The notes beneath the pieces were generated by a model, which did not search any database, was not told the origin of the DNA, and saw only the letters and a list, made by a program, of their open reading frames with translations. The translations under genes were made by a program, and so were the position numbers. Of a stretch of 53,073 nt of DNA, positions 24,658 through 33,051 are shown one piece after another (the stretch's first letter is position 1; every line of letters begins with the position of its first letter). This DNA is from Geoalkalibacter sp. (GTDB taxonomy: Bacteria; Desulfobacterota; Desulfuromonadia; Desulfuromonadales; Geoalkalibacteraceae): assembly GCF_030605225.1 (NCBI RefSeq), contig NZ_JAUWAV010000030.1:1-53073 (forward strand), given 5' to 3'.

Positions 24658-24993
24658 ATGAACGCGTGGAGCAGATGCTTGTCGATGTTTCTTCTGCCGG
24701 CGGTACTGATGATCGTTTCATCCGCCCTGGCCGCTCCGACATGGGTGTCCGTGCCCTCGGCGCTGGGAGGCTCGGACAAGGTGGTCATCACCGGGGGCGG
24801 ACTGGCGCCTTTCAGCAACGTGACCCTGCGCATCGATCAGCCCAACGGAACGAAAACCCTCCAGTTCGCCACCATCGCCGCCGATGGAACTCTTTCGGCC
24901 GATTACATGCCCGTCGCGCCGGGCAAGTATTCGGTGCGGGTTCTTGACCAGAACGGCAAGGACGTCGGAGGTGGTGACTTCATTCACAAATAG
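24658..24993 (+). CDS. Small exported protein of unknown function
   Basis: The 111-aa product has a signal peptide (MNAWSRCLSMFLLPAVLMIVSSALA) and a mature part of about 86 residues. The pattern of the mature part, TWVSVPSALGGSDKVVITGGGLAPFSNVTLRI...GKYSVRVLDQNGKDVGGGDFIHK, suggests one Ig-like beta-sandwich. AAGGAGA lies 5 bases before the ATG. It starts a plus-strand run of secreted proteins and is followed 14 bases later by a TolB-like gene. I do not recognise a named family. Confidence 0.75.
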   Translation: MNAWSRCLSMFLLPAVLMIVSSALAAPTWVSVPSALGGSDKVVITGGGLAPFSNVTLRIDQPNGTKTLQFATIAADGTLSADYMPVAPGKYSVRVLDQNGKDVGGGDFIHK

Positions 24994-25007
24994 GGAGGGG
25001 CGAGCAC

Positions 25008-26111
25008 ATGCGATCGATGCCTTGGGCAATGACGTTGATTCTGCTGGCGACAGGCGCTCTGGTCTGGCGAGCTGAGGCGTTTGCGGCCGCGGACCGGATC
25101 GTTTTCGTCTCCAATCATGAAGGCGATGCCCAGATTTACCGGATCAACTCCGACGGCGGCGATTTCAGGGCGCTGACCACCGGGCCGGGCGAAAACACTC
25201 AGCCGGCCTGGTCTCCGGATGGCCGCCGCATCGCCTTCACGTCCCTGCGCGACGGCAACATGAACATCTATGTCATGGACGCCGACGGTTCCAATCCGAG
25301 GCGCCTGACCGACCATGTGCAGCCGGACAACCTGCCGAGCTGGTCGCCCGACGGCCGACAGATTCTGTTTCGCTCCTACCGCGACCGCCATGCCGATTTG
25401 TTCGTCATGGATGCCGACGGCGGCAATCTCCGGCGTCTGACCGACAGCGCGGCGGACAAGGGGGATCCCTGCTGGTCGCCCGATGGACGGCGCATCGCCT
25501 ATGTGCTTTACGGCGAGGCCGGCAAATCGCAGATCCACATTCTGAGCGCCGACGGCAGTGACGATCGGGATGTGACGTCCGCCATCTCCAAGGATCGCAA
25601 GTTCCAGCCGGCCTGGTCTCCGGACGGCGGCAAGCTGGCTTTCGTTTCGGCGAAGTCGGGGCGGGAGAGTCACATCCATATCATCAATGCCGATGGTTCC
25701 AATCCGATCAATCTAACGGAAAACCCGTTTATCAACCGCATGCCGGCCTGGTCGCCCGACGGCCGGCGTATTGCCTTTGTCTCCAACCGCACCGAGGCGA
25801 AAATCGGGCGCGCCGAAGGCGATCTCTATCTGATGAATGTGGATGGCAGCGGCGTCATCAACCTGACCCGACATTCCGCCAACGACGACGAACCGGCCTG
25901 GTCCGCCGACGGAAACGCCCTGTATTTTCTTAGTATGCGCAATGGCCCATCGCAGATTTTCCGGCTGCGGCTCGACGCCGGCCCCCCGGAACGCATCACC
26001 AGTCATGGGGCCCACGACCTGATGTTCCGTTCCCACTCGTCTCCTGAAGTTGCCGGTTCCGCCGCTGGTTTGAGCAGCGCCGTCCCGGTTGTCGGCTTTT
26101 CCCTACCCTGA
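25008..26111 (+). CDS. Exported TolB-like beta-propeller (PD40 repeats)
   Basis: The 367-aa product has a signal peptide (about 1-26) and then a row of WD40-like PD40 blades, each containing PAWSPDGRRIAF-type strings and MDADGSNPRRLT-type strings. At least six copies can be read from residue 35 to 325. This is the propeller of TolB, but it lacks the usual TolB N-terminal domain and is not beside tolQRA/pal. A role in the periplasm or outside the cell in protein-protein contacts is likely. GGGAGG precedes the ATG. The C-terminal 40 residues are low complexity. Confidence 0.85.
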   Translation: MRSMPWAMTLILLATGALVWRAEAFAAADRIVFVSNHEGDAQIYRINSDGGDFRALTTGPGENTQPAWSPDGRRIAFTSLRDGNMNIYVMDADGSNPRRLTDHVQPDNLPSWSPDGRQILFRSYRDRHADLFVMDADGGNLRRLTDSAADKGDPCWSPDGRRIAYVLYGEAGKSQIHILSADGSDDRDVTSAISKDRKFQPAWSPDGGKLAFVSAKSGRESHIHIINADGSNPINLTENPFINRMPAWSPDGRRIAFVSNRTEAKIGRAEGDLYLMNVDGSGVINLTRHSANDDEPAWSADGNALYFLSMRNGPSQIFRLRLDAGPPERITSHGAHDLMFRSHSSPEVAGSAAGLSSAVPVVGFSLP

Positions 26112-26127
26112 TTTCGAGGAGGAGGCT

Positions 26128-28008
26128 ATGAAAAGACGCTTTGAACCCAAGTTCGGCTGCAAAGGGCTAAGCCTTTTCGTGCTGGGGGTGGCCTGCTGTC
26201 TGTTCGCCACCTCGGCCTTGGCCGCGACGAAAATCTACACCACGAGCGGTGATTTCGATCTGGGCACGCTGCTCAATGTCAACCACAACGCCCCCAACAA
26301 CGACCAGTTGCAACTCAACGTGGTCGGCGCCGGCTTCCCGATTCTCTGGATCGCCAACGCCGGCGAGGACAGCCTGTCGAAGATCGATACCACCCAGGTT
26401 GGCGCCTCCCCGGGGCGCGAAGTGGCCCGTTATCACACTTGGTTCAACACCGGCCCCAATGCCACCGGCATTCATGGTGCCTGGGACGGTCCCGCCCCCT
26501 CGCGCACGGCGGTGGACATCGACGGCAACGCCTATGTGCTGAACCGTCATTTCGACGGCCGTCCGCCGGTGCTGTTCAAGATCCTGGCCAACGGCTTCAT
26601 CGACCGCAACGGCAACGGCGTGGCCGACACGTCCTTCGACGCCAACAACGACGGGGTGATCCAGGCCACGGAGATGAAGGATCTGATCGACCTCAACAGC
26701 AACGGCATCATCGATCCCAACGAGATCCAGGATGAGCGCATCGCCTGGGCGATACGCGTGCCGGATGGCATCGCCGCGCCGCTGCGCCCCAACGGCGTGG
26801 GGCGGGCTCTTTGCATCGGCACGGACGGCAATCTCTGGGTCGGGTTGTACAACGATTACGCATTTTACAAAGTCAACGCGACGAACGGTGCAACGATCGC
26901 CGGTCCGGTTTCGACCTCGCCGACGGGATCCAACCCAAGTGCCGGTGCCTGGACCCCCTACGGTTGCCTGGTCGACAAGGACGGCGTGCTGTGGAGCGCA
27001 TCCCTGGGCAACCTGCTCGGCAAGATCGAAAACACCAGCAGCAACGTCGGTCCCTATCCGGTGTCGTCCTTCAATGGTTTTTATAACTACGGCATCGCGC
27101 TGGGGCAGGATCCCGGTGACGGCCGTACGATCGTCTACCTGGGGAGCGTCAACGGCCGAAGCTACACCCGCTTCGACTCGGCCACCAACACCTTCACGGA
27201 GCCGGCGGCGGTTTACGTCTACAGTCTGGGGGTCAACACCGACGGGGCCGGCAACATCCTGGTGAGCAACGGCAGCGGCGGGGTCATCAAGTTCGCCCCC
27301 AACGGCTCGGTCCTCTGGAACAGCCCGGCTCAGTCCGGCACCGCCGGCGACAGCCGCGGCATCATGCCCGATGCCAACAACGACGTCTGGCAGATCCATC
27401 TCGACCAGAGCAAGACTTCCAAGTTCCGCGGAACCGACGGTGCAGCCCTGGGTGTCGTCCCCACGGGTCTCTACCCTTACACCTACTCCGACGCCTCGGG
27501 TTTTGCCGCCGCCAACATCACCGTCAGTACCGGCACCTGGAACATCATCCAGGATAGCGGCTTCAGCGGCACCAACTGGGGCACCTTGTCCTGGAATGCC
27601 AATGTGCCCGCCGGGGCCACGGTGACGGGCCGGGTGCGGGCGGCCGACACCGTCGCCGGCTTGCAAGGACAGACCTTCCTCGACGTGAACAGCGGCGTCC
27701 CCTTCACTCTCACCGGGCGCTATCTCGAAGCCCAGGTGCGGCTTACCGCCGGCGCCCAGGGCGCTTCGCCCATCGTCTATGACGTCACCATTGTTGACAA
27801 TGGTCAGGGCCAGCAGATCGACAAGTGCGATGTCGACGGCGACGGCGACATCGACAAGGCCGATCTGGCATTGATCAGCAGGGCGCGCAACCAGTCGGCC
27901 ACAGGCCCCGAGGATCCGCGCGATGCCGACGGCGACGGCCGGATCACGCCCAACGACGTCAAGGTCTGCACCCAGGAATGCACGCGGCCCAATTGCTCCC
28001 TTCAATAG
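26128..28008 (+). CDS. Exported beta-propeller protein with C-terminal dockerin-like domain
   Basis: The 626-aa product starts at 26128, just after GAGGAGG, with a signal peptide ending near ATSALAA. The N-terminal two thirds has NHL/virginiamycin-lyase-like propeller repeats (GNLWVGLYNDYAF, GAGNILVSNGSG). Calcium-type loops (DRNGNGVADTSFDANNDG, DLNSNGIIDPNE) are embedded around residues 155-200. The last 60 residues contain two EF-hand-like loops (DVDGDGDIDKAD and DADGDGRITPND), a type I dockerin pattern, followed by CTQECTRPNC. No cohesin is seen in the window, so its partner is unknown. It sits between the TolB-like and PEP-CTERM genes. Confidence 0.82.
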   Translation: MKRRFEPKFGCKGLSLFVLGVACCLFATSALAATKIYTTSGDFDLGTLLNVNHNAPNNDQLQLNVVGAGFPILWIANAGEDSLSKIDTTQVGASPGREVARYHTWFNTGPNATGIHGAWDGPAPSRTAVDIDGNAYVLNRHFDGRPPVLFKILANGFIDRNGNGVADTSFDANNDGVIQATEMKDLIDLNSNGIIDPNEIQDERIAWAIRVPDGIAAPLRPNGVGRALCIGTDGNLWVGLYNDYAFYKVNATNGATIAGPVSTSPTGSNPSAGAWTPYGCLVDKDGVLWSASLGNLLGKIENTSSNVGPYPVSSFNGFYNYGIALGQDPGDGRTIVYLGSVNGRSYTRFDSATNTFTEPAAVYVYSLGVNTDGAGNILVSNGSGGVIKFAPNGSVLWNSPAQSGTAGDSRGIMPDANNDVWQIHLDQSKTSKFRGTDGAALGVVPTGLYPYTYSDASGFAAANITVSTGTWNIIQDSGFSGTNWGTLSWNANVPAGATVTGRVRAADTVAGLQGQTFLDVNSGVPFTLTGRYLEAQVRLTAGAQGASPIVYDVTIVDNGQGQQIDKCDVDGDGDIDKADLALISRARNQSATGPEDPRDADGDGRITPNDVKVCTQECTRPNCSLQ

Positions 28009-28064
28009 GGGAGCAAAGGGCAGTGATGATCGACATGTTCAACCAACAACCAAGGAGTGAGCCT

Positions 28065-28796
28065 ATGAAGCGGATTGTCCAATCATTTAGCCTCATGCTG
28101 GTGCTGATCTGCACCGCCCCCGGCGCGCAGGCCATCACCCTCGCCGAATTGTTCAACGGCGGCTCGATCACCGCCGGCGACAAACTGTTCGACAACTGGC
28201 AACTGCTGAATCATGTTGCCTCCGACGGCCGTGAGCTGAACGCCGGCAACATCGAAGTGACGGCTCTTGATGATGGCGGCCTCAATCCCGGCCCCGGCCT
28301 GGATTTCAGTGTTGCCAACAACGAATTGAGCATCACCGGCGACGGACTCTATGCCTTTGTCGATCTGATGTTTGGTTTCCGGGTTTCGGTGCTGGATCCC
28401 CTGCGGCGGATCACCGACAACTCCCTTGAGTTGACGGATGGTTTTTACACCTGGGTGGAGGATGTGGGTATTTTCAATGACGTGGGCTTTTACATTCGTG
28501 AAACCGTCGGTACCAGCCCGTGGACGAGCGATCTTGGCATCAAGGAGGTCGAGTTCAGTTTGCTCGACGGGGTCAGTACCGCTATTCTGGATGATTTGGC
28601 GGCCTTTCCGCCGCGCAGTGAAATCTGGGTAACCAAAAACATTCTTGTCTGGGCGGTCGCGGAAACCGACTCGGCGGCGCTGTTCGGCTTTGAGCAGCGC
28701 TTCTCGCAGACCGTGATTCCCGAACCCGGCACCCTGGTTCTGTTGGCCCTGGGAGGCGTCGGGCTGTTGATCGCCCGCAGGAAAAGTCTGATCTGA
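28065..28796 (+). CDS. PEP-CTERM sorting-domain exported protein
   Basis: The 243-aa product has a signal peptide (MKRIVQSFSLMLVLICTAPGAQA) and ends with a PEP-CTERM signal: IPEPGTLVLLALGGVGLLIARRK, that is PEP, a hydrophobic helix and a basic tail. Proteins with this tail are processed by exosortase (EpsH/XrtA family), typically in exopolysaccharide-producing bacteria. No exosortase gene is in the window. The central part resembles generic PEP-CTERM beta-rich proteins, with no further recognisable domain. CAAGGAG precedes the ATG. A hairpin terminator follows the stop. Confidence 0.9.
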   Translation: MKRIVQSFSLMLVLICTAPGAQAITLAELFNGGSITAGDKLFDNWQLLNHVASDGRELNAGNIEVTALDDGGLNPGPGLDFSVANNELSITGDGLYAFVDLMFGFRVSVLDPLRRITDNSLELTDGFYTWVEDVGIFNDVGFYIRETVGTSPWTSDLGIKEVEFSLLDGVSTAILDDLAAFPPRSEIWVTKNILVWAVAETDSAALFGFEQRFSQTVIPEPGTLVLLALGGVGLLIARRKSLI

Positions 28797-28815
28797 ATGC
28801 AACCGTCAACGAAAA

Positions 28816-28839
28816 AAACGGCCCCGCAAGGGGCCGTTT
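28816..28839 (+). terminator. Intrinsic terminator after the PEP-CTERM gene
   Basis: A perfect 10-bp stem, AAACGGCCCC with GGGGCCGTTT, encloses a GCAA loop 20 bases after the stop at 28796. The following T run is short, while the A run before it would serve as a T run in the opposite direction. Confidence 0.8.
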
Positions 28840-28945
28840 GACTTTCCGAATCTTCCCCATTTCCTCCACATTTGCTCCCCATTCGGCGAGTAGACTGGTT
28901 TCATAGGATGACCAGAAACGCGGCCCTGGCCGCAAGGAGGTCTTC

Positions 28946-30358
28946 ATGAAATCAGCGACCACCTTTTCCCTCATCCCCCTCGTTTTCTTCGCCGTTCTCC
29001 TGTGCCTTACGCCGCGACAGAGTCGAGCGCAAGACTTTGCCTATGAGGATTCCTCGGCGCCTTACAGCCGCGCGGAATTGGCCCAGCTGCTTGCGCCCAT
29101 CGCCCTTTATCCCGATGCCCTGCTGGCGCAGGTGTTGATGGCGTCCACCTATCCCATCGAGGTGATCGAGGCCGAGCGCTGGGTGCGCATGAACCCGGGT
29201 CTGCGCGATGCGGCCCTGGATGCCGCCCTGCTCGACAAGCCCTGGGATCCGAGCGTCAAGGCGCTCTGCCATTTCCCGACGGTCCTGGCGCTGATGAGTG
29301 AAAAGATCGGGCCGACCACCGACCTCGGCAACGCTTTTCTCGCCCAGGAAGCCGAGGTCATGGCCATGGTTCAGGAGTTGCGCGCCGCGGCCTACGCCCA
29401 GGGCAACCTGACCAGCAGCGCGACCCAGCGCGTCATCGTCGAGCGCGAGGTTCTGCTCATCCAGCCGACCAATCCCCGGGTCATTTATGTGCCGTATTAT
29501 GATCCGTTCTGGGTCTACGGCCCCTGGTGGTATCCCGCCTATCCGCCCTATTATTGGGGGCCTTCCGGGGTGAGCCTCGGCTACGCGATCGGTTACTGGC
29601 CCGGGGTGTCCCTGCGCTTCACCTTTGGTTCGTGGAGCTATCTCGATTGGCGCCGCCATCAGGTGATCCTCCACGTCCACCAGCGCCCCGCCTTCGTGCG
29701 GCATCATCATTGGGTTTCAAACTCGGGTCCCTGGCGCCATTCCCCTGCGCATCGGCGCGGCGTCGCCTATGGCGATCGTAGCCGCTTCGACAGGGATGGC
29801 CGGGAATTCTCCCGTCCGACGGAAACGCGCCGCGACGTCCGTGGCACGCCTTCGACCCGCCCGCCGCAGGGCGAACGGCGCCTGGATCAGCGCAGGGATC
29901 TGGAGCGGACGCCGCGCGAACATCCGCGCACCCGTCTTGACAGTGACCATCGTCGTCCGGAGCGCACGCCGCCTGCCGGCCTGGTGCGTGAAGCACCGCG
30001 CAGCACGCCCGCTCAACCGACGCCGAGGCGCATGGAAGGCGAGCCTCGCGATCAGCGCCGCATCAACACGCCGCCTCGGGAACAACCGACCCGGCAGGTT
30101 GAGAGGGCGCGCCCGCAGCGCGTTGAGCGCGATCAGCGGCCCGGAAATGAAGTGACGCGCGAGGCTTCGCCGCAGCGCCGCGACAGGTCGGCACCGCAGG
30201 TCGAGCCCCGTCGGGAGTTCTCGCGCGGTGAATCCGAACGAATCCGTCGCGAGGAGCCCCATCGCGACTCCCGCGAACGTGTGCGCTCCGGCGGCGAGGG
30301 TCCGCAGCGCGGCGAGCGGCACGGTGAGGTATCCGCGCGGTCTGGGCGGGGCTATTGA
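28946..30358 (+). CDS. Exported DUF3300 protein with Arg-rich tail
   Basis: The 470-aa product has a signal peptide (about 1-29) and a DUF3300 domain at about 45-250. The hallmark strings are LLAPIALYPDALLAQVLMASTYPIEVIEAERW and NPRVIYVPYYDPFWVYGPWWYP. From residue 260 to the end it is low complexity, rich in Arg, Pro and Glu, and probably disordered and strongly basic. AAGGAGG lies 5 bases before the ATG. The function of DUF3300 proteins is not established; localisation is periplasmic or cell-surface by the signal. The gene has its own promoter space after the terminator at 28816. Confidence 0.85.
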   Translation: MKSATTFSLIPLVFFAVLLCLTPRQSRAQDFAYEDSSAPYSRAELAQLLAPIALYPDALLAQVLMASTYPIEVIEAERWVRMNPGLRDAALDAALLDKPWDPSVKALCHFPTVLALMSEKIGPTTDLGNAFLAQEAEVMAMVQELRAAAYAQGNLTSSATQRVIVEREVLLIQPTNPRVIYVPYYDPFWVYGPWWYPAYPPYYWGPSGVSLGYAIGYWPGVSLRFTFGSWSYLDWRRHQVILHVHQRPAFVRHHHWVSNSGPWRHSPAHRRGVAYGDRSRFDRDGREFSRPTETRRDVRGTPSTRPPQGERRLDQRRDLERTPREHPRTRLDSDHRRPERTPPAGLVREAPRSTPAQPTPRRMEGEPRDQRRINTPPREQPTRQVERARPQRVERDQRPGNEVTREASPQRRDRSAPQVEPRREFSRGESERIRREEPHRDSRERVRSGGEGPQRGERHGEVSARSGRGY

Positions 30359-30401
30359 CGCTGGAGATGGGGGAGGGAAAACTTATTCGGGAAATCGGCC
30401 T

Positions 30402-31019
30402 TCAACTGTCCTCCTTTACCTGTTTGCCGGCCTTGAGCAAGGGAAATTGAAAAATCTTTCTACCTCTGGTCGCCCGTGCGGCCGGAGGGTAGGTTTCGGT
30501 AAAAAATCGCACGTCCTCAATCGTGTAAAACGCATTCGGGTTAGACTGCCGGATCAGCCCCAGGGCTTTGTGTAAATCGCGGCGCTTCACCACGGTAAAA
30601 ATCACCTTGACCGGGCCCGATTCCCCGCGCGCACTGACATTGGTCACGCCAAAGCCGGCATCCCAGAGCGCCCTGGACAGGGTCGTATCCTCATTCGGGG
30701 TGATCACCCGCAAAATCAGATTGCCAAAAGCCAGCCGCTCTTCGATGAGCAGTCCAACGTAGTTGCCGGCGCCGAAGCCCAAGGCAAACGCCAGATAGGT
30801 GAACCAGTTATCCAGGTGTTGCATCACCTGCGAGATGGCCAGCACCCAGATCAGCGCCTCGAGAAATCCCAGGGGCGCCGCCAGATGCTTAAGTCCTCGG
30901 TAGACCATGGAAATCCGCAAGGTTGCCAGACTGACATCGATGACCCGCGCCAGAAACACCAGAAGCGGCACGGCAACAGTCACAACCAAACTCGAATTGT
31001 CGGCAAACAGCGAAAACAT
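30402..31019 (-). CDS. DUF2179/UPF0316-type membrane protein
   Basis: The 205-aa protein has three or four N-terminal hydrophobic helices (FLARVIDVSLATLRISMVYRG, LGFLEALIWVLAISQVM, WFTYLAFALGFGAGNYVGLLIEERLA) and a C-terminal DUF2179 domain (VIFTVVKRRDLHKALGLIRQSNPNAFYTIEDVR, about 125-180). The start at 31019 follows AAGGAG by 8 bases; a longer frame upstream is not supported. UPF0316 proteins have no assigned biochemical role. It lies downstream of bzaF, but a terminator at 31062-31094 separates them. Confidence 0.88.
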   Translation of the reverse strand: MFSLFADNSSLVVTVAVPLLVFLARVIDVSLATLRISMVYRGLKHLAAPLGFLEALIWVLAISQVMQHLDNWFTYLAFALGFGAGNYVGLLIEERLAFGNLILRVITPNEDTTLSRALWDAGFGVTNVSARGESGPVKVIFTVVKRRDLHKALGLIRQSNPNAFYTIEDVRFFTETYPPAARATRGRKIFQFPLLKAGKQVKEDS

Positions 31020-31397
31020 TGTCCAAACTCCTTGTGACCCTGAGCGAAAAAAAGCCCAAACAAAAAAAGCCACAAACTTAAAAAAGTCTGTGGCCCGTGT
31101 GAACAAAAAGAAAGAACGGATCAGGAATCTAAATCAGACCCCATCACGTCGCTCCCCCAAATGCCCACACCTGGCCCAGGATACACCAATGGCGTACAAA
31201 CCAGGCTTTGTTGCGAACGTATGGGGAAGATCGATTTCATAATGACGGCAACCATAGCAGAAAGCAGCCATGGAAACAACATGGGAACCACTTTCCCTGG
31301 CCACAGCCTTGACGGAGGCGCAGCTAGAAAGCCTAATCCATGCCCCCGCGCGCCCGTATCCGTAACCTTCTGCGCGTTTCGTCAGCGCTTATCCCTG
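31020..31397 (-). other. 378-bp spacer between bzaF and the DUF2179 gene
   Basis: No gene or tRNA is recognisable. It holds the leftward terminator at 31062-31094, the promoter region of the DUF2179 gene, and at its right edge a 16-base tandem duplication overlapping the bzaF stop codon. Confidence 0.5.
31062..31094 (-). terminator. Intrinsic terminator for the leftward bzaF transcript
   Basis: On the minus strand GCCACA pairs with TGTGGC and ACTT with AAGT across one mismatch and a short T/A-rich loop. Seven Ts follow immediately (31068-31062). It lies about 300 bases after the bzaF stop and about 45 bases before the DUF2179 start. Confidence 0.75.
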
Positions 31398-32708
31398 TCA
31401 GCGCTTATCCCCCCGCAGGTCCCCCGCGAACAACTTGCCGGCGCCGCGCGAGGCGCAGAAATCGCCGCACATGGTGCAGGTGGCTTCGTCTTGCGGAGCG
31501 CGGTCGGCGCGGATGGCGCGGGCGTCTTCGGGGTAGAGGGCGAGGCCGAATTGCTTCTCCCAATCGAGGTCGCGCCGGGCTTTGGACATGGCTTTGTCGC
31601 GCTCGCGGCCGTGCTCGGGGTACTTGTTCATGTCGCCGATGTAGGCAGCGATTTTGGCGGCCTTGACCCCTTGGCGCACATCCTCCTCGTTGGGCAGGGC
31701 GAGGTGCTCGGCCGGGGTGATGTAGCAGATCAGGTCGGCGCCGTGGCTGCTTGACTGGGCGGCGCCGATGGCTGCGGTGATGTGGTCGAAGCCTGGGGCG
31801 ACATCGGTGGCGATGGGGCCGAGCATGTAGTATGGCGCGCCGCCGCTCATGCGTTTTTGCAGTTGGATGTTGCCCGCGATTTCATCGAGGGGCACATGCC
31901 CGGGTCCTTCGACGAGCATCTGGCAGCCCATCTCGCGACCGAGTTCGGCCAGTTCGCAGTTGATGAGCAGTTCTTGGATCTGGGCACGATCCGAGCTGTC
32001 GTGGATGGCTCCAGCACGCAGTCCGTTGCCGAGAGAGAGCACCACGTCGTACTTCTTGAGGATGCCCACCACCCGGTCGAACTGCGCGTACAGAGGATTT
32101 TCCCGGCCGTTGGCGAGCATCCAGGCGACCATGCTCACCCCGCCCTTGGAGACGAGGCCGCCGTAGCGATAGCCCTGTTTGCGCATGCGCTCGATGGTGT
32201 AGAGGTTGATGCCGCAGTGCACCGCCATGAAGGAGAGGCCGTCGGCGCACTGGCGCTCGATGAGATCGAAGAGCAGCTCCGCGTCGAGCTTGTTGGGATC
32301 GCCGTAGCGGCGCGCCGCCTCGCAAAACGCCTGATAGAGGGGCACGTTGCCCACGGGCAGATCGACGGCGGCGATGACTTCGCGCCGCACGCGGTCGAGA
32401 TCGCCGCCGACGGAGAGTTCCATTAGAGTGTCGGCGCCCGCCTGCTGGGCCGCGCGCGCTTTGCGCACCTCGGCGCCGTAGTCGATGATGTCGGAGGAGG
32501 TGCCGATGGAGGCGTTGACCTTGGTGCGCAGGCCCTTGCCGATGCCCGCCACCCGCGCCGGCATGTGATGGGGATTCCAGGGGATGACGATCTGACCGGC
32601 GGCGACGCGTTGGCGGATGAGGTCGGGACTTTGCCGTTCTTCGGCGGCGATGGTTTCCATCTGCGGGGTGATCTGGCCCTGACGGGCCCGTTCGATCTGG
32701 GTCGGCAT
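31398..32708 (-). CDS. bzaF: ThiC-family radical SAM enzyme, probably 5-hydroxybenzimidazole synthase BzaF
   Basis: The 436-aa protein is the short form of the ThiC family and covers the whole catalytic barrel (KVNASIGTSSDIIDY, MAVHCGINLYTIERM, GPGHVPLDEI, GPIATDVAPGFDHI). The C-terminal Fe-S cysteines are C411, C414 and C418 (CTMCGDFC). ThiC makes HMP-P for thiamine, while its paralog BzaF turns aminoimidazole ribotide into 5-hydroxybenzimidazole, the B12 lower-ligand precursor, in anaerobes. I favour BzaF because the leader is a cobalamin riboswitch and not a TPP riboswitch, and because the best-studied BzaF comes from Desulfuromonas. AAGGAG precedes the start at 32708. The spacing CX2CX3C is one residue shorter than the CX2CX4C of long ThiC. 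Confidence 0.82.
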   Translation of the reverse strand: MPTQIERARQGQITPQMETIAAEERQSPDLIRQRVAAGQIVIPWNPHHMPARVAGIGKGLRTKVNASIGTSSDIIDYGAEVRKARAAQQAGADTLMELSVGGDLDRVRREVIAAVDLPVGNVPLYQAFCEAARRYGDPNKLDAELLFDLIERQCADGLSFMAVHCGINLYTIERMRKQGYRYGGLVSKGGVSMVAWMLANGRENPLYAQFDRVVGILKKYDVVLSLGNGLRAGAIHDSSDRAQIQELLINCELAELGREMGCQMLVEGPGHVPLDEIAGNIQLQKRMSGGAPYYMLGPIATDVAPGFDHITAAIGAAQSSSHGADLICYITPAEHLALPNEEDVRQGVKAAKIAAYIGDMNKYPEHGRERDKAMSKARRDLDWEKQFGLALYPEDARAIRADRAPQDEATCTMCGDFCASRGAGKLFAGDLRGDKR

Positions 32709-32737
32709 GCTGCGCTCTCCTTGTCGGGTTCGAAAAT

Positions 32738-32773
32738 GAAAAAGCCTCTGCTGCGGGAAAAGGGCAGAGGCTC
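32738..32773 (-). terminator. Riboswitch-controlled terminator before bzaF
   Basis: On the minus strand AGCCTCTGC (32772-32764) pairs perfectly with GCAGAGGCT (32751-32743) around a 12-base loop, and Ts follow. It lies between the cobalamin aptamer and the bzaF ribosome binding site. This indicates control by premature termination when cobalamin is bound. Confidence 0.85.
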
Positions 32774-32844
32774 GAACTTGCTTCGACAATGAAGACGCAA
32801 TCCGGCTTCGGCCCCTCGTTCCACGGAGGTTCCCAAAGCAACGG

Positions 32845-33005
32845 AATGGCAGGTCTCCTGGCTTCAGGGTCGTCTTACTCGCCGCGCCTTCCCAGGTTGC
32901 CCCAGTGGCTTGGTTGCGGTTTTCATCGCCTGTTACAGTTGCGGGTCAGCGAGGGATTCGCACCCTCTTCCCTATTCTCCGCGCACTGGGGCGCGGCACC
33001 GGCCG
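32845..33005 (-). ncRNA. Cobalamin (adenosylcobalamin-class) riboswitch
   Basis: On the minus strand the class signature appears in order: GGTGCC near 33000, GGGAAGAGGGTGCGAATCCC, CGCTGACCCGCAACTGTAA, the B12 box core AAGCCACTGG (GCCACTGG at 32909-32902), and the closing GAAGCCAGGAGACCTGCC ending near 32848. It is followed by an intrinsic terminator and the bzaF start, and preceded by a sigma-70 promoter. It should repress bzaF when B12 is plentiful. Confidence 0.95.
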
Positions 33006-33022
33006 TTTTACAAATTTTGCAC

Positions 33023-33051
33023 GTTCTAGCAATAAGGCTTAGGCCTGTCAA
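33023..33051 (-). promoter_or_regulatory. Sigma-70-type promoter for the riboswitch-bzaF transcript
   Basis: On the minus strand a perfect TTGACA (33051-33046) is followed after 17 bases by TAGAAC (33028-33023), a four-of-six match to the -10 consensus. Transcription would start near 33016, just before the aptamer. The -35 box contains the TGA stop codon of the upstream oxidoreductase gene. Confidence 0.7.

Noticed and set aside
31398-32708. Plain thiamine ThiC assignment
   Set aside because: The leader is unmistakably a cobalamin riboswitch, not a TPP riboswitch, so BzaF is the better call, although sequence alone does not exclude ThiC.
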